From UMGS75 sp964507405 (GTDB lineage Bacteria; Bacillota_I; Bacilli_A; ML615J-28; CAG-313), in contig CAZDPJ010000010.1 in assembly GCA_964507405.1 (NCBI GenBank), forward strand, positions 1-42,139: 42,139 bases of DNA, in the 5' to 3' direction. The stretch's first letter is position 1. Every line of letters begins with the position of its first letter. A model generated the notes under the pieces. That model made no database searches. It was not told the DNA's origin and saw nothing but the letters and a program-made list of their open reading frames with translations. A program made the translations under genes and the position numbers. This document shows, in pieces, positions 26,356-34,782 of the stretch.

Positions 26356-27834
26356 ATGGCAGATAATGACAATCAAAAATTTATTAAGACCTTCTCTAAA
26401 ATAGGTGTATTATTATCAAATCGAAAAAAAGAAACAGTAAAAATATATTTTAAGAAACCATCAGTGAGATCTATTCTTTTATCAATATTGTGTTCGTTAT
26501 TGATAGTTGATTTTGTTTTTAGAACAATGAAGTTATTTGAACCAACTAATGCAGGTATCACTGATAATATCGGATATTTAATTGCTATATTTATCGGCCT
26601 TTCGGTCACATTTGTAACTTTTGTTTTAATATTAAATGAAAGGATTTTTAATTTCTTAAAAGTTGTTTCGTGTCCATTGATAATTATAGGAGTAGTTCTA
26701 ACTTATTTTATTAGTAATCCTATATTAACTATTTTTGGAGGTTTAATTATTGGACTTGGTTATGGTGCATTATTTGGATGTTTAGTAAATTTATTTTTAT
26801 ACTCATTTGATATGAGTGAACGTTTGATGTTTTGTTTAGCATTAATCTTTTTATTCTTTAGTTATTCATTATATACAAATATCTTTTCAAGTTTACTAAT
26901 TCAAGATTTAATAATACCAGCAATTTTTTGTATATTTACAACTGTTATGTTTATAATATCAAAGAACTTGTTTATTATAACTAGAAAAAGTGAGATTATA
27001 CCTGGGTATTCATTTATATTATTAATTGGTATTATTTTTATAGTATGCTTTAATCAAGCTTTTATTGGTGCAATTGAGTTAGATATTCACCACGTTGGTA
27101 TTTCGGATGTTAAATCATATTATTCTGTAACTTATTATATTGGATTTTTACTTTGTTGTATTGCTTCTGTATTAATCTTTTTATATTCTAAAAAATCATT
27201 AATGTTTTTTTTAATATTATATTTTGTTGCGGTGTTCGGTGGACATCAATTAACAATCTTTAATGAAGTATTTGATCGTCAAGTTATTGCTTGGAGACAG
27301 TGTGCTGACGTTGCCTATGGATTTTCGACTTCACTTGGTTATATTATGATATTAATGTTTATTGCTAAAATATTAGATGATAAGGCAACTAAATTTAATT
27401 TATTTTATACGGTGATTTGTTATATTTGTTTTACTTTTTCAAGTATGTTTTTAAGAAAAAGTATCTTAAATATCGATATTCGTGTTTTAGCAATTGTAAT
27501 GATGCTTGTAAATATTGTTACATTCCTAGTCTTAATAATCCTTAATTTATTGGGTTATTTAGAAACAAGAAGTACAAAGAATACACCAATTGGAGAAATT
27601 GATAGAAATATACCTAAATATAATATTATTAATCCAGAGGAAGTACTTACTCCTAAGGAAAAAATTGTATTTGATTTATTGCTTGAAGGCCTTACTTTAA
27701 GACAAGTTGCGGGGGAACTTGGAATGAAATATGATTCTGTTAATTTCCATTATAAAAATATTTATCGTAAATTACAAGTTAATTCTAAAATAGAGTTAAT
27801 TCTAAGATATGGAGAACAGTCTAATAAAAATTAA
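26356..27834 (+). CDS. Polytopic membrane protein with C-terminal LuxR-type HTH
   Basis: 492 residues. About twelve hydrophobic helices fill residues 35-400, resembling a small-molecule transporter or sensor scaffold. A cytoplasmic GerE/LuxR DNA-binding domain closes the protein (about 429-485: LTPKEKIVFDLLLEGLTLRQ, then AGELGMKYDSVNFHYKNIYR). Membrane LuxR regulators of this build are common in gut Actinobacteria and Bacillota. No phospho-receiver domain is seen. It lies directly upstream of the pilus operon, separated by two terminators, so control of that operon is plausible but unproven. Confidence 0.85.
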   Translation: MADNDNQKFIKTFSKIGVLLSNRKKETVKIYFKKPSVRSILLSILCSLLIVDFVFRTMKLFEPTNAGITDNIGYLIAIFIGLSVTFVTFVLILNERIFNFLKVVSCPLIIIGVVLTYFISNPILTIFGGLIIGLGYGALFGCLVNLFLYSFDMSERLMFCLALIFLFFSYSLYTNIFSSLLIQDLIIPAIFCIFTTVMFIISKNLFIITRKSEIIPGYSFILLIGIIFIVCFNQAFIGAIELDIHHVGISDVKSYYSVTYYIGFLLCCIASVLIFLYSKKSLMFFLILYFVAVFGGHQLTIFNEVFDRQVIAWRQCADVAYGFSTSLGYIMILMFIAKILDDKATKFNLFYTVICYICFTFSSMFLRKSILNIDIRVLAIVMMLVNIVTFLVLIILNLLGYLETRSTKNTPIGEIDRNIPKYNIINPEEVLTPKEKIVFDLLLEGLTLRQVAGELGMKYDSVNFHYKNIYRKLQVNSKIELILRYGEQSNKN

Positions 27835-27899
27835 TAATAATTATATTAATATTATTAGTCTAATTTTAAAACTTTGCATTTGATCCATAGTTCATATAA

Positions 27900-27926
27900 A
27901 AAAGAACTAGTTTTCTAGTTCTTTTT
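27900..27926 (+). terminator. Terminator, copy 1, after the LuxR-type gene
   Basis: AAAGAACTAG (27901-27910), loop TTTT, CTAGTTCTTT (27915-27924), then further T residues. Confidence 0.85.
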
Positions 27927-28010
27927 TAATTTAAAAATGGAATTATTTATATTTATACGTATTATTAGTATGGTGATTATACCAATATGTTTAATCCATA
28001 ATTCATAATG

Positions 28011-28036
28011 AAGAACTAGTTTTCTAGTTCTTTTTT
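28011..28036 (+). terminator. Terminator, copy 2, ahead of the pilus operon
   Basis: AAGAACTAG (28011-28019), loop TTTT, CTAGTTCTT (28024-28032), then four T. Same hairpin as copy 1. It lies 55 bases upstream of the first pilin-like start, so any transcript from upstream must pass it. Confidence 0.85.
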
Positions 28037-28090
28037 CATTTAAAAATGGAATTGATGTTTTTTTTACGTAATATTAGTTTGGTGATTGAA

Positions 28091-28513
28091 GTGAAAGATG
28101 AGAAAGGTTTTACAATTTTAGAATTATTAATTTCTTTAATTATTATTGGTATTACAAGCTCAATTGTTATGCTTTCAATAAATTCATATCAAACTTATTT
28201 AAAAGAAAACACAAATAAGAAGAAATATTATGATGAATGTATGAAGTTATATAGTATACTTGTAATGGTTAATAAAGACCAATTGGCTAAAAAAACAGTT
28301 GAATTTAATAATAATCGGTATGAAGTCTATTTAGATGGAAAACTCGCAGTAAGTCTTCATGATAATATTATTAAATATCATATGAATACATTTAAGTTTG
28401 AATTTGTTTTTATTAATAAGCTAAAACTTGAAATTAAAGATAGGTTTCTTTATGCCTTTTTTGATAGTATATATGGAAATGATTATATAATGGTGAGGTG
28501 GAATAATGGATAA
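28091..28513 (+). CDS. Type IV pilin-like (pseudopilin) protein
   Basis: About 140 residues. A short charged leader (KDEKG) and the prepilin cleavage motif G/FTILELLISLIIIGITS, with Glu at position 5, are followed by one hydrophobic helix and a globular domain. I place the start at GTG 28091 (MKDEKGFTILEL), giving a normal five-residue leader; GTG 28082 and ATG 28046 are in-frame alternatives, the latter without an SD. First gene of a pilus operon; it ends MVRWNNG, and its last codons contain the SD of the next gene. Confidence 0.75.
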   Translation: MKDEKGFTILELLISLIIIGITSSIVMLSINSYQTYLKENTNKKKYYDECMKLYSILVMVNKDQLAKKTVEFNNNRYEVYLDGKLAVSLHDNIIKYHMNTFKFEFVFINKLKLEIKDRFLYAFFDSIYGNDYIMVRWNNG

Positions 28514-29126
28514 TTTTTGTTTAATTAATAGATTAACTAATCATTGGCAAATTTATTATAATGATGGGATAAATGAATATGTGTATAATAATGAGAATTT
28601 ACAATCATTATATCAAGCTATTTATCCTAAAGTTAATAAGTTAAAAGATAAAACAAGTAAGGTAATTTGGTGTTTTAATTTACTTGAATCTGGATATTTT
28701 GTCATTGAAAGAAGCAAAAATGTAAATTTAAGGGATTTAGTATATCAAAAGTATAATTATAATATTGAAAAGATTAAATTTATTAATTTTCAAAATAAAT
28801 ATAAGAATAAATTAATTAATTGTATATTTTCTTTAAATAAAGAAGATTATGAAGAAATTAAAGATTTTCTTCTATTATTTAAAGTAAAAATTAAAGATGA
28901 GATGTTCTTTAGTTATAAATATGGAATGTATAATAGATTTATGGATGAAATAGTTCTATATAAAATAGATGATATTGTAATTAGTCATTTATATAATAGT
29001 GGTAAACTTAGTAATGTTTTTCAGTTTGATTATAGATTTAAAGAAAAGTTTCTTAATCAATTTAATGATAAAGTAAAAAGATTATTTGTTTACAGAGGAG
29101 AAGAATGGGTGGAAATATTAGAGTAA
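28506..29126 (+). CDS. Unknown protein within the pilus operon
   Basis: 206 residues, no signal peptide, no membrane helix, no family recognised. Rich in Tyr, Asn, Lys and Ile. It overlaps the previous gene by 8 bases and the next by 22, and has a GAGGTGG site, so it belongs to the operon. Its place suggests a cytoplasmic pilus assembly accessory (PilM/PilN/GspL position), but there is no sequence sign of that. Confidence 0.7.
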   Translation: MDNFCLINRLTNHWQIYYNDGINEYVYNNENLQSLYQAIYPKVNKLKDKTSKVIWCFNLLESGYFVIERSKNVNLRDLVYQKYNYNIEKIKFINFQNKYKNKLINCIFSLNKEDYEEIKDFLLLFKVKIKDEMFFSYKYGMYNRFMDEIVLYKIDDIVISHLYNSGKLSNVFQFDYRFKEKFLNQFNDKVKRLFVYRGEEWVEILE

Positions 29127-29551
29127 ATAGAGAATATGAAAGAGGATTTACAACCATTGAAGCCATTAGTTGTTTATTTCTTGTATTATCGATGATGATA
29201 CCAATTACTTTAAAAATCATGGAAAATCGTAATAATATTAAAGAAGACTTAAGAGTTAGTTTTGTGATGATTAATTATATTAAATTAACAGAGATATTTT
29301 ATAATGAAGAAACTGAGTTTTTAGATGAAGTAAAAAAATTCTTTTCTACTAATAGTGAATATATTATATTTTTATATGAAAATGAAGAAATTAAAATTAA
29401 ATATAATTATAATATTGAAACTGTAACATCAGATGTTAATGATGTAAAATTAATCATTTATCGTTTAAAGATTGAATTTCCACAAGAATTTAAAAATTAT
29501 TCACAACATTTATTTAGCGATTTAGAATTAGTGAGGTGGAAAAATGTCTAA
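29105..29551 (+). CDS. Type IV pilin-like (pseudopilin) protein
   Basis: 148 residues. The leader MGGNIRVNREYERG is followed by the cleavage site G/FTTIEAISCLFLVLSMMI with Glu5 and a hydrophobic helix, then a small globular part. AGAGGAG precedes ATG 29105. It ends LVRWKNV, much like the first pilin of the operon. Probably a minor pilin of ComGE/ComGF type (order-based inference). Confidence 0.75.
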   Translation: MGGNIRVNREYERGFTTIEAISCLFLVLSMMIPITLKIMENRNNIKEDLRVSFVMINYIKLTEIFYNEETEFLDEVKKFFSTNSEYIIFLYENEEIKIKYNYNIETVTSDVNDVKLIIYRLKIEFPQEFKNYSQHLFSDLELVRWKNV

Positions 29552-30002
29552 TGAAAAAGGGTTTATTGCTTATATTAATGTTTTCTTAATGTTAATAATT
29601 GCTATATCATTAAGTAATTTGAAGTTAGTTGATGCAAGTAATACCTTAAAATCAAATGCATACTATTTTAAAACTTATGATTTAGTTTTCTTAAATAATT
29701 TTACTAATGATGCTATAATTCATTGGGTATTAACTGATGAAAGAAAAGCAATAAGAGTAGATAATAGTAAACGTTATTCTTATAATGCCTTTCTTACTTA
29801 TAAGTCGAATGAAGATGGTACTAAAGATTATTATGTTGAAGCGAGACAATATCCAGGCTATATGGATGGAACTTATAAAATAAAAACTTATATGGATAAA
29901 GATGGATTATTAATTAAAATAAAGTCCAGAATATATGAGATGGAAGTATATGATGATGATACTGAGTATTTGGGGGATCATGATGTGTGGGAAAATGAAT
30001 AG
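29544..30002 (+). CDS. Minor pilin-like protein lacking Glu5 (GspK/PilX-like position)
   Basis: 152 residues. The start MSNEKG/FIAYINVFLMLIIAISLSN has a prepilin-type leader and helix, but position 5 is Ile and no Glu is present, as in GspK/PilX-type tip subunits. The rest is a soluble domain with many aromatic and charged residues. GAGGTGG site before ATG 29544; overlap of 8 bases with the previous gene. Confidence 0.6.
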   Translation: MSNEKGFIAYINVFLMLIIAISLSNLKLVDASNTLKSNAYYFKTYDLVFLNNFTNDAIIHWVLTDERKAIRVDNSKRYSYNAFLTYKSNEDGTKDYYVEARQYPGYMDGTYKIKTYMDKDGLLIKIKSRIYEMEVYDDDTEYLGDHDVWENE

Positions 30003-31080
30003 TAAAGAAAAAAAGAAGTTCTTTAATTTAACGGATAATAAAATTAAAGGTATTGTAATATCTAATTTTTCGGAAAACATGGAAGTGATGTTAAAGTCTG
30101 GGGTTTCTCTTTTAAATGCTTTAAAAGCCTTTAATGAAAACTATAAAAATAGAATGTTAAATAAAATTATTAAAAAAGTAATAAATAATATTCAGATGGG
30201 TATTTCTTTTTCAGAATCTTTAGAACAATTCAGTAAATACTTTCCAAATTTATTTATTACCATGATTAAAAGTGCGGAGGCTAGTGGTACTTTAATTAGT
30301 ACTTTTAGCTATTTAAAGAATTATTATTATAAAGACCATCAAATAAAAGAAAAAATGAAAGGTGCATTAGTTTATCCAATCCTTTTACTTATCCTTATGA
30401 CTATAATTGTTCTTGCTTTAATGTTTTTTATAATACCTAAATTTGAAGATGTTTTTGATAATTTAAATATAGATGAAATTCCTCCTCTTACAATGATTAT
30501 TTTTAATGTATCTAGATTTGTTAGGAATCATTTTATAATCCTTATATTAATTATTTTATTAATTTATTTATGTATTAAAATAATTAATAAATTTAGATCA
30601 CATTTATTTATTGATTATTTAAAAACTAAATTATTAATATATAAAGATGTGGAGAAATTATCAATTACATCAATGTTTACGAGGTCACTTTCAATGATGT
30701 ATTTAAGTGGGATTCCTTTATTTATTGCTCTTGATAAGACTATTAATTTAATTAATAATCGATTTATTAAGAAGAAATTAACTAAAGCTGCCTCTCGCGT
30801 TTATCAAGGACAAAATATAGCATCTGCGTTATCTAGTTTAGAGTATTTTCCAACAATGATGTTAGAAATGTTAAAAATTGGAGAAGAATCAAATAATTTA
30901 GGTAGTGTTTTATCGAGAATGTCTGAGTATTATGATTTAGAAGCTGAAAATAGAATAGGTAAACTGGCTAAATCAATTGAACCATTAATTATTGTGTTAA
31001 TGGCAGTAGTTGTTAGTTTAGTTGTGCTTGCGGTATTTTTACCAATGTTTAAGATAATGAATGAAATGGTGGGGATTTAA
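29983..31080 (+). CDS. GspF/PilC/ComGB-type inner membrane platform protein
   Basis: 365 residues with two repeated T2SSF domains: the first about 25-150 (NFSENMEVMLKSGVSLLNAL, ending in a membrane helix LLLILMTIIVLALMFFIIP), a second helix near 180-200, the second domain about 230-340 (FTRSLSMMYLSGIPLFIALD; MLKIGEESNNLGSVLSRM) and a last helix. It anchors the assembly ATPase to the membrane. The start is ATG 29983 (MCGKMNSKEKK) after GGGGGA; ATG 29980 and 29995 are possible. It overlaps the previous gene by 20 bases. Confidence 0.9.
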   Translation: MCGKMNSKEKKKFFNLTDNKIKGIVISNFSENMEVMLKSGVSLLNALKAFNENYKNRMLNKIIKKVINNIQMGISFSESLEQFSKYFPNLFITMIKSAEASGTLISTFSYLKNYYYKDHQIKEKMKGALVYPILLLILMTIIVLALMFFIIPKFEDVFDNLNIDEIPPLTMIIFNVSRFVRNHFIILILIILLIYLCIKIINKFRSHLFIDYLKTKLLIYKDVEKLSITSMFTRSLSMMYLSGIPLFIALDKTINLINNRFIKKKLTKAASRVYQGQNIASALSSLEYFPTMMLEMLKIGEESNNLGSVLSRMSEYYDLEAENRIGKLAKSIEPLIIVLMAVVVSLVVLAVFLPMFKIMNEMVGI

Positions 31081-31081
31081 A

Positions 31082-32548
31082 TTGAAAATAGAAAATTATG
31101 AATATAATTTTAAGTTAGAGAAATTATGGAATGAAGTTTCACTTGATTATATGTATGATTCGCATTGTCTTGTTTATGATGAGGGAAGAAACTTGATTTG
31201 TTTGTTATATAACGAAGATGATTATTATTTAAGTTTACCTTTATTTGTTACAACAAAGAAACCACATTTCTTTTATTTAATTACAAAAGAAGAATGGATG
31301 AAATATTATGGCTTACTTAGTTTAATGGGTAAAGATAAATATGATTATTGTAATGATTCATCATGTTATTCTAAACAACTTTTAGAAAAGCCATCTATCA
31401 AATATGATGTTGTTGATTCATCACCAATTGTAAAAATAGTTAATATTTGGATTGAAAAAGCAATTATTTTAGGTGCTAGTGATATTCATATAGAATCAAG
31501 AACAAATGATGCGATAGTTAGAATTAGATTAGATGGTAATTTAAAAATTATGGAGACTATATCCAAAGATAATTATGATGAACTTTTAGCAAGAATAAAA
31601 ATTATGTCATCACTTGATATTACTAAAAAAATGTTACCTCAAGATGGTAAAATGAACTTTAAAGTAAAAGATAATGAGTATGATTTAAGGGTAAGTACAA
31701 TTCCTACTGTTCTTGGTGAAAAAGTAGTTATTAGAATTCTTGATAAATTGAAATTAAATAATTCTTTTAGTTTATTAAATTATAATAATTTTGAAACTAC
31801 AATCATCAATACGATATTAAAAGAAAAATCAGGTATGATTTTAGTAACAGGACCAACAGGATGTGGTAAAACAACAACAATGTATACTTTTTTAAATGAA
31901 CTTAATGATGAATCTAATAATATTGTTACGATTGAAGATCCAGTTGAATACACAATTGATGGCATTAATCAAATTCAGGTTAATCAACAAGCGGGTCTTG
32001 GTTTTTCAGGAGCCTTACGGAGTATTTTAAGACAGGACCCTAATATTATTATGATTGGTGAAATAAGAGATGAAGAGACGGCTCAAATTGCTATGCGAGC
32101 TGCTTTAAGTGGGCATTTAGTTATTTCGACATTACATACTACCTCATCAGTAGGAGCTATAACAAGACTTCTTGATATGGGGATTCCTAGATATTTAGTA
32201 AGTAGTGCCTTAAAACTTGTGCTCTGCCAACGACTTGTAAAAAAACTATGTCCTAAATGTAAAAAGGAAATAGACATAGAAAAAAGAAATTTATTAGATC
32301 TTAAGGTGGATGATTCTTTAAGTGTATATGAAAAAAGGGGGTGTGAATATTGTTTCAATACTGGTTACAAAGGTCGTCTGTTACTTAGCGAAGTCTTGGT
32401 AATTGATGATAAAATAAAAGAACTAATTTTAAGCGAAGCAAGTGAAAAGAAAATAGAGACCTACGCCAAAAAATTAGGGATGATTTTATTAAATGAAAAG
32501 AAAAATTGTGAAATTATTAAAGGAAACATTGATTTCCAAGAAATTTAG
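31082..32548 (+). CDS. GspE/PilB/ComGA-type pilus assembly ATPase
   Basis: 488 residues. A divergent N-terminal part (1-115) precedes the secretion ATPase core: SDIHIESR, Walker A GPTGCGKTTT near 257, Asp box IEDPVEY, Walker B MIGEIRDEETA and STLHTTSS. The four-cysteine zinc motif of assembly ATPases is present (CPKC near 389, CEYC near 421). It powers pilus polymerisation. TTG 31082 is the preferred start because GGTGGGGAT lies 6 nt upstream; ATG 31061 is the alternative. GspF comes before GspE here, the reverse of the Bacillus comG order. Confidence 0.9.
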   Translation: MKIENYEYNFKLEKLWNEVSLDYMYDSHCLVYDEGRNLICLLYNEDDYYLSLPLFVTTKKPHFFYLITKEEWMKYYGLLSLMGKDKYDYCNDSSCYSKQLLEKPSIKYDVVDSSPIVKIVNIWIEKAIILGASDIHIESRTNDAIVRIRLDGNLKIMETISKDNYDELLARIKIMSSLDITKKMLPQDGKMNFKVKDNEYDLRVSTIPTVLGEKVVIRILDKLKLNNSFSLLNYNNFETTIINTILKEKSGMILVTGPTGCGKTTTMYTFLNELNDESNNIVTIEDPVEYTIDGINQIQVNQQAGLGFSGALRSILRQDPNIIMIGEIRDEETAQIAMRAALSGHLVISTLHTTSSVGAITRLLDMGIPRYLVSSALKLVLCQRLVKKLCPKCKKEIDIEKRNLLDLKVDDSLSVYEKRGCEYCFNTGYKGRLLLSEVLVIDDKIKELILSEASEKKIETYAKKLGMILLNEKKNCEIIKGNIDFQEI

Positions 32549-32556
32549 GAGGGATT

Positions 32557-32931
32557 ATGATGAAAAACAAAAAAGAAAAAGGATTTACTTTAGTTGAGTT
32601 ATTAGTTGTTATTACGATTATGGGGATTATGGGAACATTACTTGTTACCAATTATACTAAGTATATTGATAAGAGTAAACAAGTTGTTGTTGATGAACAA
32701 TTAAGTGAAATTGTTAAAACATTTGAAGTTGCTATTATGTCTAATGAAGTAGTTAATTCAACTACGATTAAAAGTTATGCTGATATTAAAACAGCAAATA
32801 CAAATGTAATTGATACTTATGAAAGTTTAGCTGGAAATGAATTACCGGAAGGCGCAACTTTAACAATGGATGCAACTACAATTACTTATACTCATAATGG
32901 TAAGACCGCAACCCATGTGTATAAAGATTAA
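32557..32931 (+). CDS. Major pilin, ComGC-like
   Basis: 124 residues, class III signal: MMKNKKEKG/FTLVELLVVITIMGIMG, with Glu5, the best pilin start in the operon. The C-terminal part is short, Thr/Asn/Asp-rich and lacks cysteine. AGGAGGG ahead of the start is the strongest site in the operon, fitting a major subunit. It likely forms the pilus rod used for DNA uptake or adhesion. The first Met is at 32557, a second directly after it. Confidence 0.85.
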   Translation: MMKNKKEKGFTLVELLVVITIMGIMGTLLVTNYTKYIDKSKQVVVDEQLSEIVKTFEVAIMSNEVVNSTTIKSYADIKTANTNVIDTYESLAGNELPEGATLTMDATTITYTHNGKTATHVYKD

Positions 32932-33493
32932 AGAAAAAGGATTTACAATAATTGAATGTTTAATTGTTCTATTTTTAGTTTCTAGCTTATCGATTGCCAG
33001 TTTAGGTAGTATTAATAGTTTAAGTAAAAAGGTTAAAACGGTTGATTCTAATAGTATTATCGAACAACTTCAATTTTATTTCGCAAAGATGTTAAATACT
33101 TGTGATGCCAATTCAGTTGCAATCAAAAATGGCCAAATTCTTACATACACTTATCCCATCCTTAGTGTTTATACAGTGGGGAGTCAAATTGCAAATGGCG
33201 AAAAAGTATCAGATGATCGAATGGATTATGGAATGATTAAAACAGTGTACTTAGATCCTGTTTTTTCTAAAATTGAAGGGCTTGAAAATGGTACATATTA
33301 TTATGAACCAGCTAATAATTTTACAAGCAATTATAGTAGTACAACTAATGTTATAAATTACGTATGTGATCTTGGAACAATCAACGTATATTTAAATCTT
33401 CGAAAAACTGGTTCAGGTGCATTTCAAAAAGCATGGTTTACTAAAGTAGAATATATTGATAAAAGTGATGTAATTAGAAGTTTTGGTTTTTAA
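32915..33493 (+). CDS. Type IV pilin-like (pseudopilin) protein
   Basis: 192 residues. MCIKIKEKG/FTIIECLIVLFLVSS has a normal leader and Glu5. The soluble part has SIIEQLQFYFAKML and a long strand-rich region. Start at ATG 32915, inside the end of the major pilin gene; the longer in-frame version from 32870 would put about 23 residues before the cleavage site. SD is weak (GGTAAG about 9 nt upstream), so it is probably translated by coupling. Last gene of the operon. Confidence 0.75.
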   Translation: MCIKIKEKGFTIIECLIVLFLVSSLSIASLGSINSLSKKVKTVDSNSIIEQLQFYFAKMLNTCDANSVAIKNGQILTYTYPILSVYTVGSQIANGEKVSDDRMDYGMIKTVYLDPVFSKIEGLENGTYYYEPANNFTSNYSSTTNVINYVCDLGTINVYLNLRKTGSGAFQKAWFTKVEYIDKSDVIRSFGF

Positions 33494-33550
33494 TAGAATC
33501 TAAATAAAAAAGGATTGTTTTATAAGTAACGCTAAAAAATATATTAAAGT

Positions 33551-33587
33551 AAAAAAACTTAACCTATATTTATAGGTTAAGTTTTTT
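33551..33587. terminator. Shared terminator between the pilus and shikimate operons
   Basis: AAAAAACTTAACCTATA (about 33552-33568) pairs with TATAGGTTAAGTTTTTT (33571-33587). It works on both strands (T-runs in both readings) and includes the stop codon of the DAHP synthase gene. Confidence 0.85.
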
Positions 33588-34349
33588 GATTAGATTATCA
33601 AATTGTTCAAATGATAATGCTTGCATACTATCACTTTTAGAAGAAGATGGGTTAGGATGAATTTCAATCATTAAGCCATCGGCTCCACAGGCCATACTTG
33701 CAAGTGATAACGGAAGTATGTGCGATGATTTACCGGAAGCATGGGATGGATCAACAATAATGGGAACATTTAAGTTTTGTTTTATGGTAATAACAGCACC
33801 TAAATCAAGAGTATTTCTTGTATTTTGTTCAAATGTTCTAATTCCTCTTTCACAAAGAATAATATTTTGATTACCACCAAGTAAAATATATTCAGCAGCT
33901 GATAAGAATTCATCTAAAGTATTACCAAATCCTCTTTTTAATAAAATGGGTTTACTTGTCTTACTTAAGGCTTTAAGAAGTTCAAAATTTTGCATATTTC
34001 TTGTTCCTACTTGAATAATATCAACAGAATCTAAAAATTCATCTAATACCTCAGTTGATGGAATTTCACTTACTAGTTTTAGGTTGTATTCATTTTTGAT
34101 TTCTTTTAAAATTTTTAATCCTTCACTGCCTAGTCCTTGAAAGTCATAAGGAGAAGTACGAGGTTTAAAAGCACCTGCTCTTAAGAATTTGATATTGTTC
34201 TTTTGTAATTCTTCACAAACAAGCTTCATTTGTTCTTTTGATTCTACAGCACATGGCCCCGCAATAATTAGTTTTTCATCTTTATTTAAGCCAAGTTTAC
34301 TTAAAACATCTGATTTAAGATTATCTATTAAAGGGTGATGATTAGTCAT
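33570..34349 (-). CDS. aroF: 3-deoxy-7-phosphoheptulonate (DAHP) synthase, type I beta
   Basis: 259 residues, the short KDO8P-synthase-like form without regulatory domain. AGPCAVES near 30, FKPRTSPYDFQGLG near 62, and DPSHASG near 205 carry the phosphoenolpyruvate and metal ligands. It joins PEP and erythrose 4-phosphate, the first shikimate pathway step. It is the last gene of the operon although it acts first, and overlaps aroQ by 8 bases. No fused chorismate mutase here; one is fused elsewhere in the operon and could provide feedback (inference). Confidence 0.93.
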   Translation of the reverse strand: MTNHHPLIDNLKSDVLSKLGLNKDEKLIIAGPCAVESKEQMKLVCEELQKNNIKFLRAGAFKPRTSPYDFQGLGSEGLKILKEIKNEYNLKLVSEIPSTEVLDEFLDSVDIIQVGTRNMQNFELLKALSKTSKPILLKRGFGNTLDEFLSAAEYILLGGNQNIILCERGIRTFEQNTRNTLDLGAVITIKQNLNVPIIVDPSHASGKSSHILPLSLASMACGADGLMIEIHPNPSSSKSDSMQALSFEQFDNLIKKLNL

Positions 34350-34782
34350 TGTTATCTCCTTTCATTAAATAATCAATTGCTTCAAAGTATCCATCATAAC
34401 TCTTTCCAACAATACTTTTTACACATACATCTTTGATAAGTGATGTCTTTCTAAAATCTTCTCTCGTACTTGGGTCGGATAGATGAACTTCAATTGTTGG
34501 GATGGTAATGCTTGCAATAGCATCTCTTATTGCGACGGAATAATGAGTATAGCCACCAGGATTAATGATGATGCCATCATATCCTTTAAAGTGTGCTCTT
34601 TGAATTAAATCAATTATTTTTCCTTCAAAGTTTGTTTGTTTAATAATTAATTTTATTTTAAATTCATTTGCATATAGTTTTAATTCATGACATAATTCTT
34701 CATAGGTTTTGGTTCCGTAAATTTCAGGTTCACGGATTCCTAACATATTAAGATTAGGTCCATTAATTATTAAAATTGTCAT
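34342..34782 (-). CDS. aroQ: 3-dehydroquinate dehydratase, type II
   Basis: 146 residues, usual length. GPNLNMLGIREPEIYG holds the catalytic Tyr-loop, INPGGYTHYSVAIRDA and EVHLSDP the catalytic His region. It converts 3-dehydroquinate to 3-dehydroshikimate. It starts 20 bases inside the end of the fusion gene, with AAAGGA about 10 nt upstream. Confidence 0.95.
   Translation of the reverse strand: MTILIINGPNLNMLGIREPEIYGTKTYEELCHELKLYANEFKIKLIIKQTNFEGKIIDLIQRAHFKGYDGIIINPGGYTHYSVAIRDAIASITIPTIEVHLSDPSTREDFRKTSLIKDVCVKSIVGKSYDGYFEAIDYLMKGDNND

Larger units (their letters stand above)
27880..28089 (+). repeat. About 109-bp tandem duplication containing a terminator and a leader start
   Basis: Copy 1 (about 27880-27978) and copy 2 (about 27990-28089) share, in the same order: TCCATA-TTCATA, the hairpin AAGAACTAG-TTTT-CTAGTTCTT with T tail, ATTTAAAAATGGAATT, ACGTA-TATTAGT and TGGTGATT. 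Matching landmarks are 109-110 bases apart. Copy 1 ATG 27937 opens a 23-codon frame (MELFIFIRIISMVI...) to TAA 28008. Copy 2 ATG 28046 opens MELMFFLRNISLVI, which runs into the first pilin-like gene. Confidence 0.8.
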
